From a virus, in the IMG/VR virus record IMGVR_UViG_3300033993_001373, positions 1 through 24,150 of that record: DNA of 24,150 bases; one strand, written 5' to 3'. The position numbers were made by a program, and so were the translations under genes. Within the stretch, counting starts at the first letter, position 1. Every line of letters starts with the position of its first letter. This document shows, in pieces, positions 11,530-18,374 of this stretch. The notes under the pieces were generated by a model. The model was not told where the DNA came from. It saw only the letters and a program-made list of their open reading frames with translations, and did no database searches.

Positions 11530-12657
11530 TTAGCTCAGTTTGCTGAGGGCGGCAGAAAGTTGACGCCCGATCTGGACCACCGCAGGGCGGGGGTCCGTCT
11601 CCACCGCGAGGGTGGATCCCGACGATACCGCGACAACCATGTCAGAAGGAAGGTCGATCTTGTGCTTCTTGAGCACCTTCTCGGCCTGCGCCACCGACAG
11701 CAGTTCGGTCTTGGTCACGTCAGTCTTGGTCAGGCCAAGCCCGATCAGCGCGTCCTGCGCCGTCGTCGGGTCAGCCCAATGTCTCGTTGCGCGCTTGGCG
11801 ACCAGCTTGTAGCCGGGCACCGGCACGTCGTTCTCCAGCATCTGATGCGCCAGCGCGCGGCACTGCGCAAGGAAGTCCTCGATCTCGGGCGCAGCGGCGA
11901 GGTAGGTCGCCAGCTTGTCGACGTCGATCGTCTGCATCGCATCCCGCTTCATGCGGTCCAGTTGGCCGGTCTTGATGGGGCAGACCGGCTTGGCCGTGCA
12001 CCACTTGCACCAGTCGCCGTCCGCCAGGGGCGCACGCGGCAGCCCGGCGGTGTTGACGGCGCGGACCAGTTGGCGCTCGAACTCGGCGATGCGCTCGACG
12101 GTAGTCGTCCACGTCCGCAGATACGGCGGCTGGATGATGACGCACTCGACCTCGGTCACGTCCTTGAACGCCCACGCACAGGACGGCGTGCGCATGGCAG
12201 CCGCAGCGTAGAACATGAGCTGCATGTTCTCCTCGGCCTCGACCATGACGCCGTCGCCGAACTTCCAGTCGAGGATCACGGCCTTGCCGTCCAGCCGACC
12301 GATGATGTCGGACGAGCCGAACACGCCGGGCATCAGGTCACCGAAGCTGACCATCTCCTCGGTGGTGAACTCCATCGCGGCCTTGGGGTCATACTCGTTG
12401 AGCAGGGCCAGCGCGGGCTTGAGCTTGCGCTCCAGCAGTTCCTCGGTCAGCGTCAGGCCGTGCGCCTCGAAGCCGACCATGTCCTCGGGCGGGCAGGCGG
12501 TGTCCATCACGATGGCGGTGGCCGCATGCAGCAGGCTGCCCTCGTTGGCGTAGGACGAGCCGGGCTGCGGGGGCATGGTGGCCACCAGCGCCACCGAGCC
12601 GGGGCAGTTGATGACGCGCTTGGCGGTCGAACCGCCGACGATGAGTGAGTGGGCCAT
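11530..12657 (-). CDS. DUF2800-type RecB-like nuclease with Fe-S cysteines
   Basis: A 375-aa PD-(D/E)XK nuclease of the Cas4/RecB superfamily, DUF2800 type. The visible landmarks are INCPGS (16-21), EGSLLH with H44, SSDIIGR with D117, the catalytic core ILDWKFG with D130 and K132, and NMQL with Q146. Four Cys (C18 and C217-x2-C220-x5-C226) fit the Fe-S cluster that staples such nucleases, as in AddB and Cas4. The start at 12657 is chosen because AAGGAGA lies just upstream; the frame stays open for 12 more codons without a better site. It is the first gene of the - strand replication operon, so it probably resects DNA ends during recombination-dependent replication. Confidence 0.85.
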   Translation of the reverse strand: MAHSLIVGGSTAKRVINCPGSVALVATMPPQPGSSYANEGSLLHAATAIVMDTACPPEDMVGFEAHGLTLTEELLERKLKPALALLNEYDPKAAMEFTTEEMVSFGDLMPGVFGSSDIIGRLDGKAVILDWKFGDGVMVEAEENMQLMFYAAAAMRTPSCAWAFKDVTEVECVIIQPPYLRTWTTTVERIAEFERQLVRAVNTAGLPRAPLADGDWCKWCTAKPVCPIKTGQLDRMKRDAMQTIDVDKLATYLAAAPEIEDFLAQCRALAHQMLENDVPVPGYKLVAKRATRHWADPTTAQDALIGLGLTKTDVTKTELLSVAQAEKVLKKHKIDLPSDMVVAVSSGSTLAVETDPRPAVVQIGRQLSAALSKLS

Positions 12658-12736
12658 GATTGTCTCTCCTTGTTGACGCCACTCTGGCTGCACGGAAAAG
12701 TGTTGTCAACGGAAATCGGGCGTGTATGGTCGAGCG
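12658..12736. promoter_or_regulatory. Divergent promoter region with GTTGTCAAC palindrome
   Basis: This 79-base gap separates the - strand replication operon from the + strand nuclease island. GTTGTCAAC at 12702-12710 is a perfect odd palindrome and provides a TTGACA on the - strand (12709 to 12704) for the replication operon, though no good GCTA -10 follows. On the + strand TTGTCA at 12703-12708 is followed after 16 bases by TATGGT (12725-12730). The shared core could let one regulator control both directions. Confidence 0.5.
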
Positions 12737-13018
12737 ATGTTGGAGAAAGCAGTCGAGAGCTATTTTCGGAAGGCGGTGGCCGCTGCTGGCGGCGTAGCCT
12801 TCAAGTTCGTCAGCCCGTCGCACCGTGGCGTCTCCGACCGGATCGTGTGCCTCCCCGGAGGTGCGGTCTGGTTCGTGGAACTGAAACGCCCCGGCGGGCG
12901 ACTGTCGCCGTTGCAACACGTCTTCGCCGCCCTGATGGGGCGGATGGAGCAGAACTATGTGTGCTTGTCATCAAGGGAGGAGATAGACGAATGGCTGAGT
13001 GGGATGAAGACAGGGTGA
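12737..13018 (+). CDS. VRR-NUC domain nuclease
   Basis: A 93-aa stand-alone VRR-NUC nuclease of the PD-(D/E)XK superfamily, the fold also found in FAN1 and acting on branched or flapped DNA. Landmarks are the early E3, SPSHRGVSDRIV with D34, the catalytic VWFVELKRPGGRLSPLQ with E48 and K50, and Q60. The length is usual for phage members. ATG at 12737 is preferred over GTG at 12722 because MLEKAVESYF is the normal family N-terminus. VRR-NUC genes in phages commonly accompany SNF2-type helicases, as here (13836), so the two probably act together on recombination or replication intermediates. It overlaps the next gene by 28 bases. Confidence 0.88.
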   Translation: MLEKAVESYFRKAVAAAGGVAFKFVSPSHRGVSDRIVCLPGGAVWFVELKRPGGRLSPLQHVFAALMGRMEQNYVCLSSREEIDEWLSGMKTG

Positions 13019-13221
13019 GCTACATGATAGCCCTGCGCCACAAAGGCTGGACCTGCACGCAGATCGGCGCGGCTATGGGCGTGAGCCGTAACGCGATCAT
13101 CGGCAAGCTGGACCGGCTCAACCTGATCCGCCGCCGGACCGACCGCCCGGTGCAGAAGGACACGGCGTTCGTGCCGACGCGCCAGCCGTCGCCGCCGCGC
13201 AAGTTCAGTTGGGAAGCGTAG
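12991..13221 (+). CDS. GcrA-like DNA-binding protein, short form (76 aa)
   Basis: The N-terminal 45 residues match the helix-turn-helix module of GcrA: W4-DEDRV, a helix, GWTCTQIGAAMG, then VSRNAIIGKLDRLNL (31-45), close to the family's 'S-x-x-Q-I-A-x-x-L-G-x-V-T-R-N-A-V-I-G-K-V-H-R-L'. Cellular GcrA (about 170 aa in Caulobacter) binds RNA polymerase sigma-70 through its C-terminal part and activates promoters with m6A-methylated GANTC. Here the C-terminus is only about 30 basic, Pro-rich residues, so the sigma-binding domain is missing. The protein may block, decoy or redirect GcrA sites. GGGAGG (12975-12980) is its ribosome site, inside the VRR-NUC gene. A general HTH role without methyl-sensing is the main alternative. 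Confidence 0.8.
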   Translation: MAEWDEDRVSYMIALRHKGWTCTQIGAAMGVSRNAIIGKLDRLNLIRRRTDRPVQKDTAFVPTRQPSPPRKFSWEA

Positions 13222-13839
13222 ATGGCGCTTGAACACTACAGCATAGCGCCAATCACCTACGCAGAGGCTATGCGCATGGTTGTCGAGCACCACTACCTGC
13301 ACCGCAAGGCCCCGTGCAGCGCGGCGTTCGGGCTGTTTGTTGGCGAGGATTGCAAGGGTGTCGTCTGTTACGGAACCCCGAGCAGCGCGCCGTTGCGGAA
13401 GGGGCTTGCCGGCATCGAGCACGCGACGAACGTCGTCGAGCTTACGCGGCTGTGGGTGTGCGACAGCGTGCCCCGCAACGGCGAGAGCTTCTTGATTGGC
13501 CGGACGCTTCCGATGGCGGGCAAGGAATACGTCGTGTCCTACGCCGACACAGCAGAGGGCCACCTCGGCGTCGTCTATCAAGCGACGAACTGGCTATACA
13601 CCGGCCTGTCTGCCAAGCGCACCAACTGGACGATTGAGGGTGACGCGCGACATTGCCAGAGCATAGCCGACGCATATACGGCGGACGAGATACGGGCGCT
13701 GCACGGCGACAAGTTCAGCCTGCAACCGCGTTCGCGCAAGCATCGCTATGTGTATCTGAACGCCAAAGGGCGCAGACGGCGCGAGCTGCTGGCCGCGCTT
13801 CGCTACGCCCCGCAACCGTACCCGAAGGCGACGACATGA
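13222..13839 (+). CDS. mom: Mom-like DNA adenine modification protein
   Basis: A 205-aa protein resembling the Mu Mom family, GNAT-fold enzymes that convert adenine in phage DNA to a carbamoylmethyl derivative and so resist restriction. Supporting stretches are HHYLHRKAPCSAAFGLFV (23-40), GVVCYGTPSSAPLRKG (46-61), NVVELTRLWVCD (70-81), NGESFLIGRTL (86-96), VSYADTAEGHLGVVYQATNW (105-124), TGLSAKRTNWTIEG (127-140) and KHRYVYLN (173-180). This is the usual pattern of phage Mom-like proteins. The gene starts right after the GcrA-like stop and overlaps the helicase start (ATGA). No Com-like translational activator, which Mu mom needs, is seen next to it. Assignment is from memory of the family pattern; substrate is inferred. 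Confidence 0.82.
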   Translation: MALEHYSIAPITYAEAMRMVVEHHYLHRKAPCSAAFGLFVGEDCKGVVCYGTPSSAPLRKGLAGIEHATNVVELTRLWVCDSVPRNGESFLIGRTLPMAGKEYVVSYADTAEGHLGVVYQATNWLYTGLSAKRTNWTIEGDARHCQSIADAYTADEIRALHGDKFSLQPRSRKHRYVYLNAKGRRRRELLAALRYAPQPYPKATT

Positions 13840-15122
13840 AGCTAAGACCCTACCAAGAGCAGGCTGCCGACTTCCTGTTCGCCACCGACCGGGCGATGAT
13901 CCTCGCTGCGGTGGGTGCAGGAAAAACAGCTTTGACCCTCACCGCCATGCAGGACATGATCCGCCAAGGCGTCGCCCGGCGCTGGCTGGTGCTTGCCCCC
14001 AAGCGGGTCTGCACCGACGTCTGGCCCGTCGAGGCCCCGAAGTGGGCGCCGGGGCTGACGCTGACCGTGGCCGTCGGCACGCCGGCGCAGCGGGCGGCAG
14101 CCTTCGCATCCAAGGCCGACGTGGTCGTCGCCAACTACGACACGATCCAGACCCTGCCGTCGCTCGACGGCTTCGACGGGGTGGTGTTCGACGAACTGAC
14201 GCGGCTCAAGAACCCGTCCGGCGCACGCTTCAAGGATCTGTTCAAGAAGCTGGATGGCATGAAGTTCCGGTGGGGCCTGACCGGCTCGTTCACCTCGAAC
14301 GGGCTGGAGGACGTGTTCGGCCAGTGCAAGGTGATCGACGTCGACCTGCTCGGGCGCTCCAAGGGGGCGTTCCTACAGACCTGGTTCATCCCGATCAGCC
14401 GGGAGTTTGGCCAGTGGGTTGCCCGGCCCAGTGCCTTGGCGGGCATCATGGCCAAGATCAAGCCCGCCACGTTCGTGCTGGACGCGGGCGAGTATTCCGA
14501 CAAGCTGCCGCCGCTCAACGTGGTCGAGGTCAGGTCGACCATGGACATGAAGGCGTACGACAAGATGAAGCGGGACTACGTCGCGCAGGTGGGCACCGAG
14601 ACGGTGACCGCCCTGACCGCAGCGGCGGTGACGAGCAAGCTCCAGCAGCTCGCCGGCGGGTGGGCTTACAGCCCCTCGCCGGTCTGGTTCTCGTCGCATC
14701 GGTTCGACCGGCTGGAGGAGTTGCTGGCCGAGAACCAACGGGCAAACACCCTGGTGGTCTATAACTACCGCGAGGAGTTGGCCGAGTTGAAGCGACGCTA
14801 CCCGCAGGCGCAGACGCTGGACGACCACGACGCGATCAAGCGGTGGAACGCTGGGCAGATCGAGATGCTGCTGGTCCACCCGAAGTCAGCGGGCCACGGC
14901 CTGAACCTCCAGCACGGCGGGTCGCATATCGTGTTCGTGTCGCTGCCGTGGTCGCTGGAGCTGTTCGAGCAGACGGTCGGACGGTTGCACCGCAGCGGGC
15001 AGAAGCACCCGGTCTATTGCTACGTCATGATGACCGAGAAGACGATCGACGAGAGGATTTGGCAGTCGCTGCACGACAAGCGGTCGCTGTCTCAACTGGC
15101 TACAGAGGAGTTGGCCGCATGA
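13836..15122 (+). CDS. SNF2-family DNA helicase/translocase
   Basis: A 428-aa SF2 enzyme of the phage SNF2 type. N-terminal KLRPYQEQAADFLF is the Q-motif-like opening. Walker A is AAVGAGKT (24-31); motif II is FDELTRL (118-124), with DELT where DEAH or DESH is usual; motif III is LTGS (148-151). The C-terminal lobe has HPKSAGHGLNLQ (348-359) and QTVGRLHRSGQ (379-389), the SNF2 motifs V and VI. All ATPase residues are present. It would translocate along duplex DNA to remodel branched or protein-bound structures, probably with the VRR-NUC nuclease two genes upstream. The start at 13836 overlaps the Mom-like stop (ATGA). Confidence 0.9.
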   Translation: MKLRPYQEQAADFLFATDRAMILAAVGAGKTALTLTAMQDMIRQGVARRWLVLAPKRVCTDVWPVEAPKWAPGLTLTVAVGTPAQRAAAFASKADVVVANYDTIQTLPSLDGFDGVVFDELTRLKNPSGARFKDLFKKLDGMKFRWGLTGSFTSNGLEDVFGQCKVIDVDLLGRSKGAFLQTWFIPISREFGQWVARPSALAGIMAKIKPATFVLDAGEYSDKLPPLNVVEVRSTMDMKAYDKMKRDYVAQVGTETVTALTAAAVTSKLQQLAGGWAYSPSPVWFSSHRFDRLEELLAENQRANTLVVYNYREELAELKRRYPQAQTLDDHDAIKRWNAGQIEMLLVHPKSAGHGLNLQHGGSHIVFVSLPWSLELFEQTVGRLHRSGQKHPVYCYVMMTEKTIDERIWQSLHDKRSLSQLATEELAA

Positions 15123-15448
15123 CTATTACCAAGGATCAAGCCGACGCAGCCCGCAAGCTGGTCAAGGCGTATGCCGAGCAGGAGTGGGAAGCCGGCGAGG
15201 CGCGCCGGTCTGCTGCCCGAGCGGCTACGCGGGCGGCTATCAACGCCACGGGCGTTGACCTGACGGCGTGGGCCAAGCACGAGAGAGAGCGCGACCTGCG
15301 AAACGGCTACGGGCGCGGCATGGGCGATGTCGAGGCCATCAGGTATTATGTCGGCGCTGCGCACACCCGGCTGGCGCTGACGTTGGAGGCGTTCGGTGTG
15401 GACGCGGATGACTTCTTCAAGCTGGCGCGCAAGGAGCTTGCAGCGTGA
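15119..15448 (+). CDS. Small helical hypothetical protein (109 aa)
   Basis: I do not recognise this gene. The ATG at 15119 overlaps the helicase stop. The first 55 residues form long helices rich in Ala, Glu and Arg (RKLVKAYAEQEWEAGEARRS). A glycine-rich turn (NGYGRGMGD) and further helices follow (IRYYVGAAHTRLALTLEAFG). No Cys, membrane segment or enzyme motif. Its place at the end of the nuclease-helicase island suggests an accessory role in DNA processing, but that is context only. Confidence 0.7.
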   Translation: MTITKDQADAARKLVKAYAEQEWEAGEARRSAARAATRAAINATGVDLTAWAKHERERDLRNGYGRGMGDVEAIRYYVGAAHTRLALTLEAFGVDADDFFKLARKELAA

Positions 15449-15642
15449 CTACGACGTTGGGAAAGATGACTGCCGTGATTGAGGCGAAGGTCCGCGCGGC
15501 GCAGCCGATCCACGGGTGGGACGCGACGGAGATCGCTTGCGCCGCACTTGATGTGATCCGAGGGATGGATAGCCACGGCATTGACCTGAACTATTGGTCA
15601 GAGCGAGTTGTGGACGCCATCCTGAACGAGAAGACGACATGA
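15445..15642 (+). CDS. Small hypothetical protein with GTG start (65 aa)
   Basis: I do not recognise this gene. GTGA at 15445-15448 overlaps the preceding stop, so translation probably starts at GTG by coupling; the next ATG (15466) would leave a gap out of line with the rest of the operon. The product has a helical core (ATEIACAALDVIRGMDSHGI) and a C-terminal helix YWSERVVDAILNEK. It resembles short phage proteins with a pattern of a four-helix fold, of unknown role. Confidence 0.65.
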   Translation: MTTTLGKMTAVIEAKVRAAQPIHGWDATEIACAALDVIRGMDSHGIDLNYWSERVVDAILNEKTT

Positions 15643-15821
15643 CCGAGTGGACTGACCTGGTCGAACGCCTCCCGTCGATGACCGAGGCCGAGCTGAAGGC
15701 TGCGATCGCCGCCGAGGCGCGGCGTGACGAGCCGCGCGCCTCGCACCTGACCCGGCTGCACATGAGGTACAGCAAGGTCCGCGCCGCCCGCGAGCGGCGC
15801 GAGCTACTGCGGCGGGGGTGA
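15639..15821 (+). CDS. Small basic helical protein (60 aa)
   Basis: I do not recognise this gene. The ATG overlaps the previous stop (ATGA at 15639-15642). The sequence is almost one long charged helix with a short break (MTEAELKAAIAAEARRDEPR; YSKVRAARERRELLRRG), strongly basic at the C-terminus. Its last 18 bases overlap the end of the converging virion gene on the other strand, and I see no terminator hairpin between the two operons. Antisense read-through is therefore likely there. Confidence 0.6.
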   Translation: MTEWTDLVERLPSMTEAELKAAIAAEARRDEPRASHLTRLHMRYSKVRAARERRELLRRG

Positions 15822-18374
15822 CATGGTGTTGGCCGGTTGCCCGCCGTTGCCGGTCATGGCATTGATCGCGCCCGTTTGCAGGTGCGCCCAGAACGCCGGG
15901 TTTTGCAGGTTGCGGGCCACCTGCGCGCGGTCAGCCAGCGGCGTCATGGCCAGCAGTTCCATCATGCTCGCACCGGACTGATACGCCTGCGCCAGCGCCG
16001 TGCGGACTTGCGGGTTAATCTTGGCGTCGAGCAACGCGGATCCGACCTGCATGGCGGCGGCGGTGCCAGGGCGGAATATCCGGGCTGCAAGGTCAACCAC
16101 GCCAGTAAGCGGCCCTCTGTTCCGGCCTTGCCGGATCAGTTCTTGCGCCGCGCCGCGCCCTTCGCCAGCCAACACGTCGACGCGCTGGTTGCGCCGGATT
16201 TGTTGCGCTGCGCTTGTCAGCGCGTCCATGCCCGACGGCCCGACGCCGGTCGGGTTCATCAGGTTGGCCAGCGTGTCGTTGCGGTTAAACACGTTTGCTA
16301 CGACGTCCGGTGCGTCTCCTTCAACGAGGTTTGCGAACGTGTTGGGGTTTTGGCGCAGTTGCCGCCCGGCTACGCCCATCATTTGCTGACGTTCGATGCT
16401 TCGCATCCCGCTGGAATAGTCGTCTAGATATTGACGCCAACCAGTGCCGCCTGCTGCTTCAATAGCGTCGTCGATAAGCGGCGCAATGTTCGCCCTGATT
16501 TCCGCTTCCTGCGCGCGCAGCGCCGAGGGGCTTGCGGTGCCGGACGTATTCAAAAGTCTGTTCACCTCGCTGGTGATGAACCTTTGGCGGATTTCATATA
16601 AATCCGCAGGTTCAATGACGCCGCCGCCGAGGTCGGCCATAGACCTGAGCTGCTGCGCGACGTTGCCCAGCGCCTGCACCTGTTCTGGGTTGGCTCGAAC
16701 TCCAGGCACGTCTGCGCGGGCCATAAGTTGATTGGCGATAGCATCCACGTCCAACCGCCCGGTTGCACCGGCCCGCGCCAGCGCCGCCTCGCCCGCTGGT
16801 ACCGTGGCTGCGCGCAAGGCTGCTTTCTCGCCGCGCTGTGCCATTTGCGCGGCGGTCAGGTTTGCGCCTCCCGCCAGTCGGTCAATCGGGGCCTGCATCG
16901 CGGCCTGTTGCCTCGCTTCAAGGGCAAGGAAGGCATCAGGTGCTGCGCCACGCACTTCGGCGCCCACACCCATGAAGGCGGCAGGCTCGGCGCCGGCGCG
17001 CACCAGCGCCTGTTGAGCCGTCTCGTCGGGTCGGGCGTTGCGTAGCGCGACCAAGGCCGCGTCATAGTCGACGCCGAGCGACTGGCGCACGATGTTAGCT
17101 GCGCGGGTCTGACCCAGTTCGCCGACCAGCGCCTGATATCCGTCCATCAGGCGGTTCATTGCAAACTTGGCCGGACGAGCGGCGACGGTGGGCAGCAGTG
17201 CGCCGATAGCAGCCCCGGCCTCTGTGTCGCTCATACCAAGCAGGCCGCTGTCGCCTTCCCCGCCGCCGGGCGCAGTAAGTGCGGTGCCCAACGCACCTGC
17301 TGTCGCACCACCCCCGGCGCGCGTCACAACATTACCAAGACGCTCCAGCCCCGAAGGTGCCATCCCCGCAGCGGGGCGACCGACCGCAGACGGTGTGAAG
17401 CCGCCAGCGGAAACCGACCGCCCGAACGCTTCAATACCCCGCCCAACGGGCGGCGCAAACCGACCGACGCCTTGGCCTACGACGCGGATGCCTTGCCCGA
17501 CCCCGACGGGAATAGGCGCGGCCGCAAGAGTTTCGCCGACAAAACTCCCAATTGGATTGCTGACAGGCGCGCGCGCACGAAAAGGTGCGTTTATGGCACC
17601 CATCGTGTTTTGGTAGGCGTTCGCTTGATCGATCATGGCGTTGCCGATGCCATCCAGCCCGAGCCGGTCGGCAGCTTGGCCAAAAAGTCCGTAAACCCCT
17701 CCCGCGACACGATGTAGACCGCGCGCTACGCCAGCCGCGCCAGACACGAGAGGAGCGATACCTAGCTCTTCCCCAGTAAACATGCCTTGCGCCACGTCGC
17801 CCTGCATCGGCATACCCTCGACGCCGCCCTGCACCTCGGCAGCGGGCAGCTCGACGGCAGGGCGGTCAATCGTGCCGACGACACGGAAGATTTTGGTGGG
17901 GTCGCGCGGGTCGCGTTGATACTCACCCGTGTCTATCAGCGCCTGTGCTTCTTGCGGCGTGATGTCTTCCGACCTGATAACGCCGTAGTCGGCAGGTGCG
18001 CCACCAAAAGTTTCCGCAAGATTGTCGGCGATGTCCTGCGCGCCATATCCCTGGCGCGATTGCTCCACGACGGCTCTGCCCAGCGTCAACCCGCTGTCGC
18101 CGAGGGTCCGCGAAGGCGCAGCGGGCGCGGCAGGGGCAGGCGCTGGCGCAGGCTGACGCCCGCCGCCGGTAGGTGCGCGGCGCGGGGCAGCAGGGGCTGC
18201 GGGCGCAGGGCGACCGAGCGCGCGCATCAGTTCGGCGTCAGACATGGCCTGCGGATTGACTGGCGCGGCAGGGGCCGCGCGCGGAGCAGCCGGCGCGGCG
18301 CGCGGCGCAGCCGCAGGGCGACCGAGTGCGGCCAGCAGGGCCTCGTCAGTCATGGACGCCGGATCTTGCCTCAT
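15804..18374 (-). CDS. Large internal/ejection-type virion protein (856 aa)
   Basis: Last gene of the virion operon and the largest in the window. I do not recognise a named family. The first 120 residues are Ala/Pro-rich and low in complexity, and contain a duplicated 13-residue unit (residues 8-20 and 44-56, ending A-L-G-R-P). The rest is Ala/Gly-rich and mostly helical, with amphipathic stretches rather than true membrane spans; the region around 270-330 is glycine-rich. Large helical proteins after the fibre and neck genes in podoviruses are usually internal core proteins ejected with the DNA, so I infer that role from size, composition and position. No lysozyme or transglycosylase motif seen. 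It overlaps the upstream gene by ATGA. Confidence 0.6.
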   Translation of the reverse strand: MRQDPASMTDEALLAALGRPAAAPRAAPAAPRAAPAAPVNPQAMSDAELMRALGRPAPAAPAAPRRAPTGGGRQPAPAPAPAAPAAPSRTLGDSGLTLGRAVVEQSRQGYGAQDIADNLAETFGGAPADYGVIRSEDITPQEAQALIDTGEYQRDPRDPTKIFRVVGTIDRPAVELPAAEVQGGVEGMPMQGDVAQGMFTGEELGIAPLVSGAAGVARGLHRVAGGVYGLFGQAADRLGLDGIGNAMIDQANAYQNTMGAINAPFRARAPVSNPIGSFVGETLAAAPIPVGVGQGIRVVGQGVGRFAPPVGRGIEAFGRSVSAGGFTPSAVGRPAAGMAPSGLERLGNVVTRAGGGATAGALGTALTAPGGGEGDSGLLGMSDTEAGAAIGALLPTVAARPAKFAMNRLMDGYQALVGELGQTRAANIVRQSLGVDYDAALVALRNARPDETAQQALVRAGAEPAAFMGVGAEVRGAAPDAFLALEARQQAAMQAPIDRLAGGANLTAAQMAQRGEKAALRAATVPAGEAALARAGATGRLDVDAIANQLMARADVPGVRANPEQVQALGNVAQQLRSMADLGGGVIEPADLYEIRQRFITSEVNRLLNTSGTASPSALRAQEAEIRANIAPLIDDAIEAAGGTGWRQYLDDYSSGMRSIERQQMMGVAGRQLRQNPNTFANLVEGDAPDVVANVFNRNDTLANLMNPTGVGPSGMDALTSAAQQIRRNQRVDVLAGEGRGAAQELIRQGRNRGPLTGVVDLAARIFRPGTAAAMQVGSALLDAKINPQVRTALAQAYQSGASMMELLAMTPLADRAQVARNLQNPAFWAHLQTGAINAMTGNGGQPANTMSPPPQ

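Noticed and set aside
11512-12648. 378-codon + strand frame opposite the DUF2800 nuclease
   Set aside because: Antisense shadow: no ribosome site, His/Arg/Gly-rich product, and the - strand frame has the nuclease motifs.
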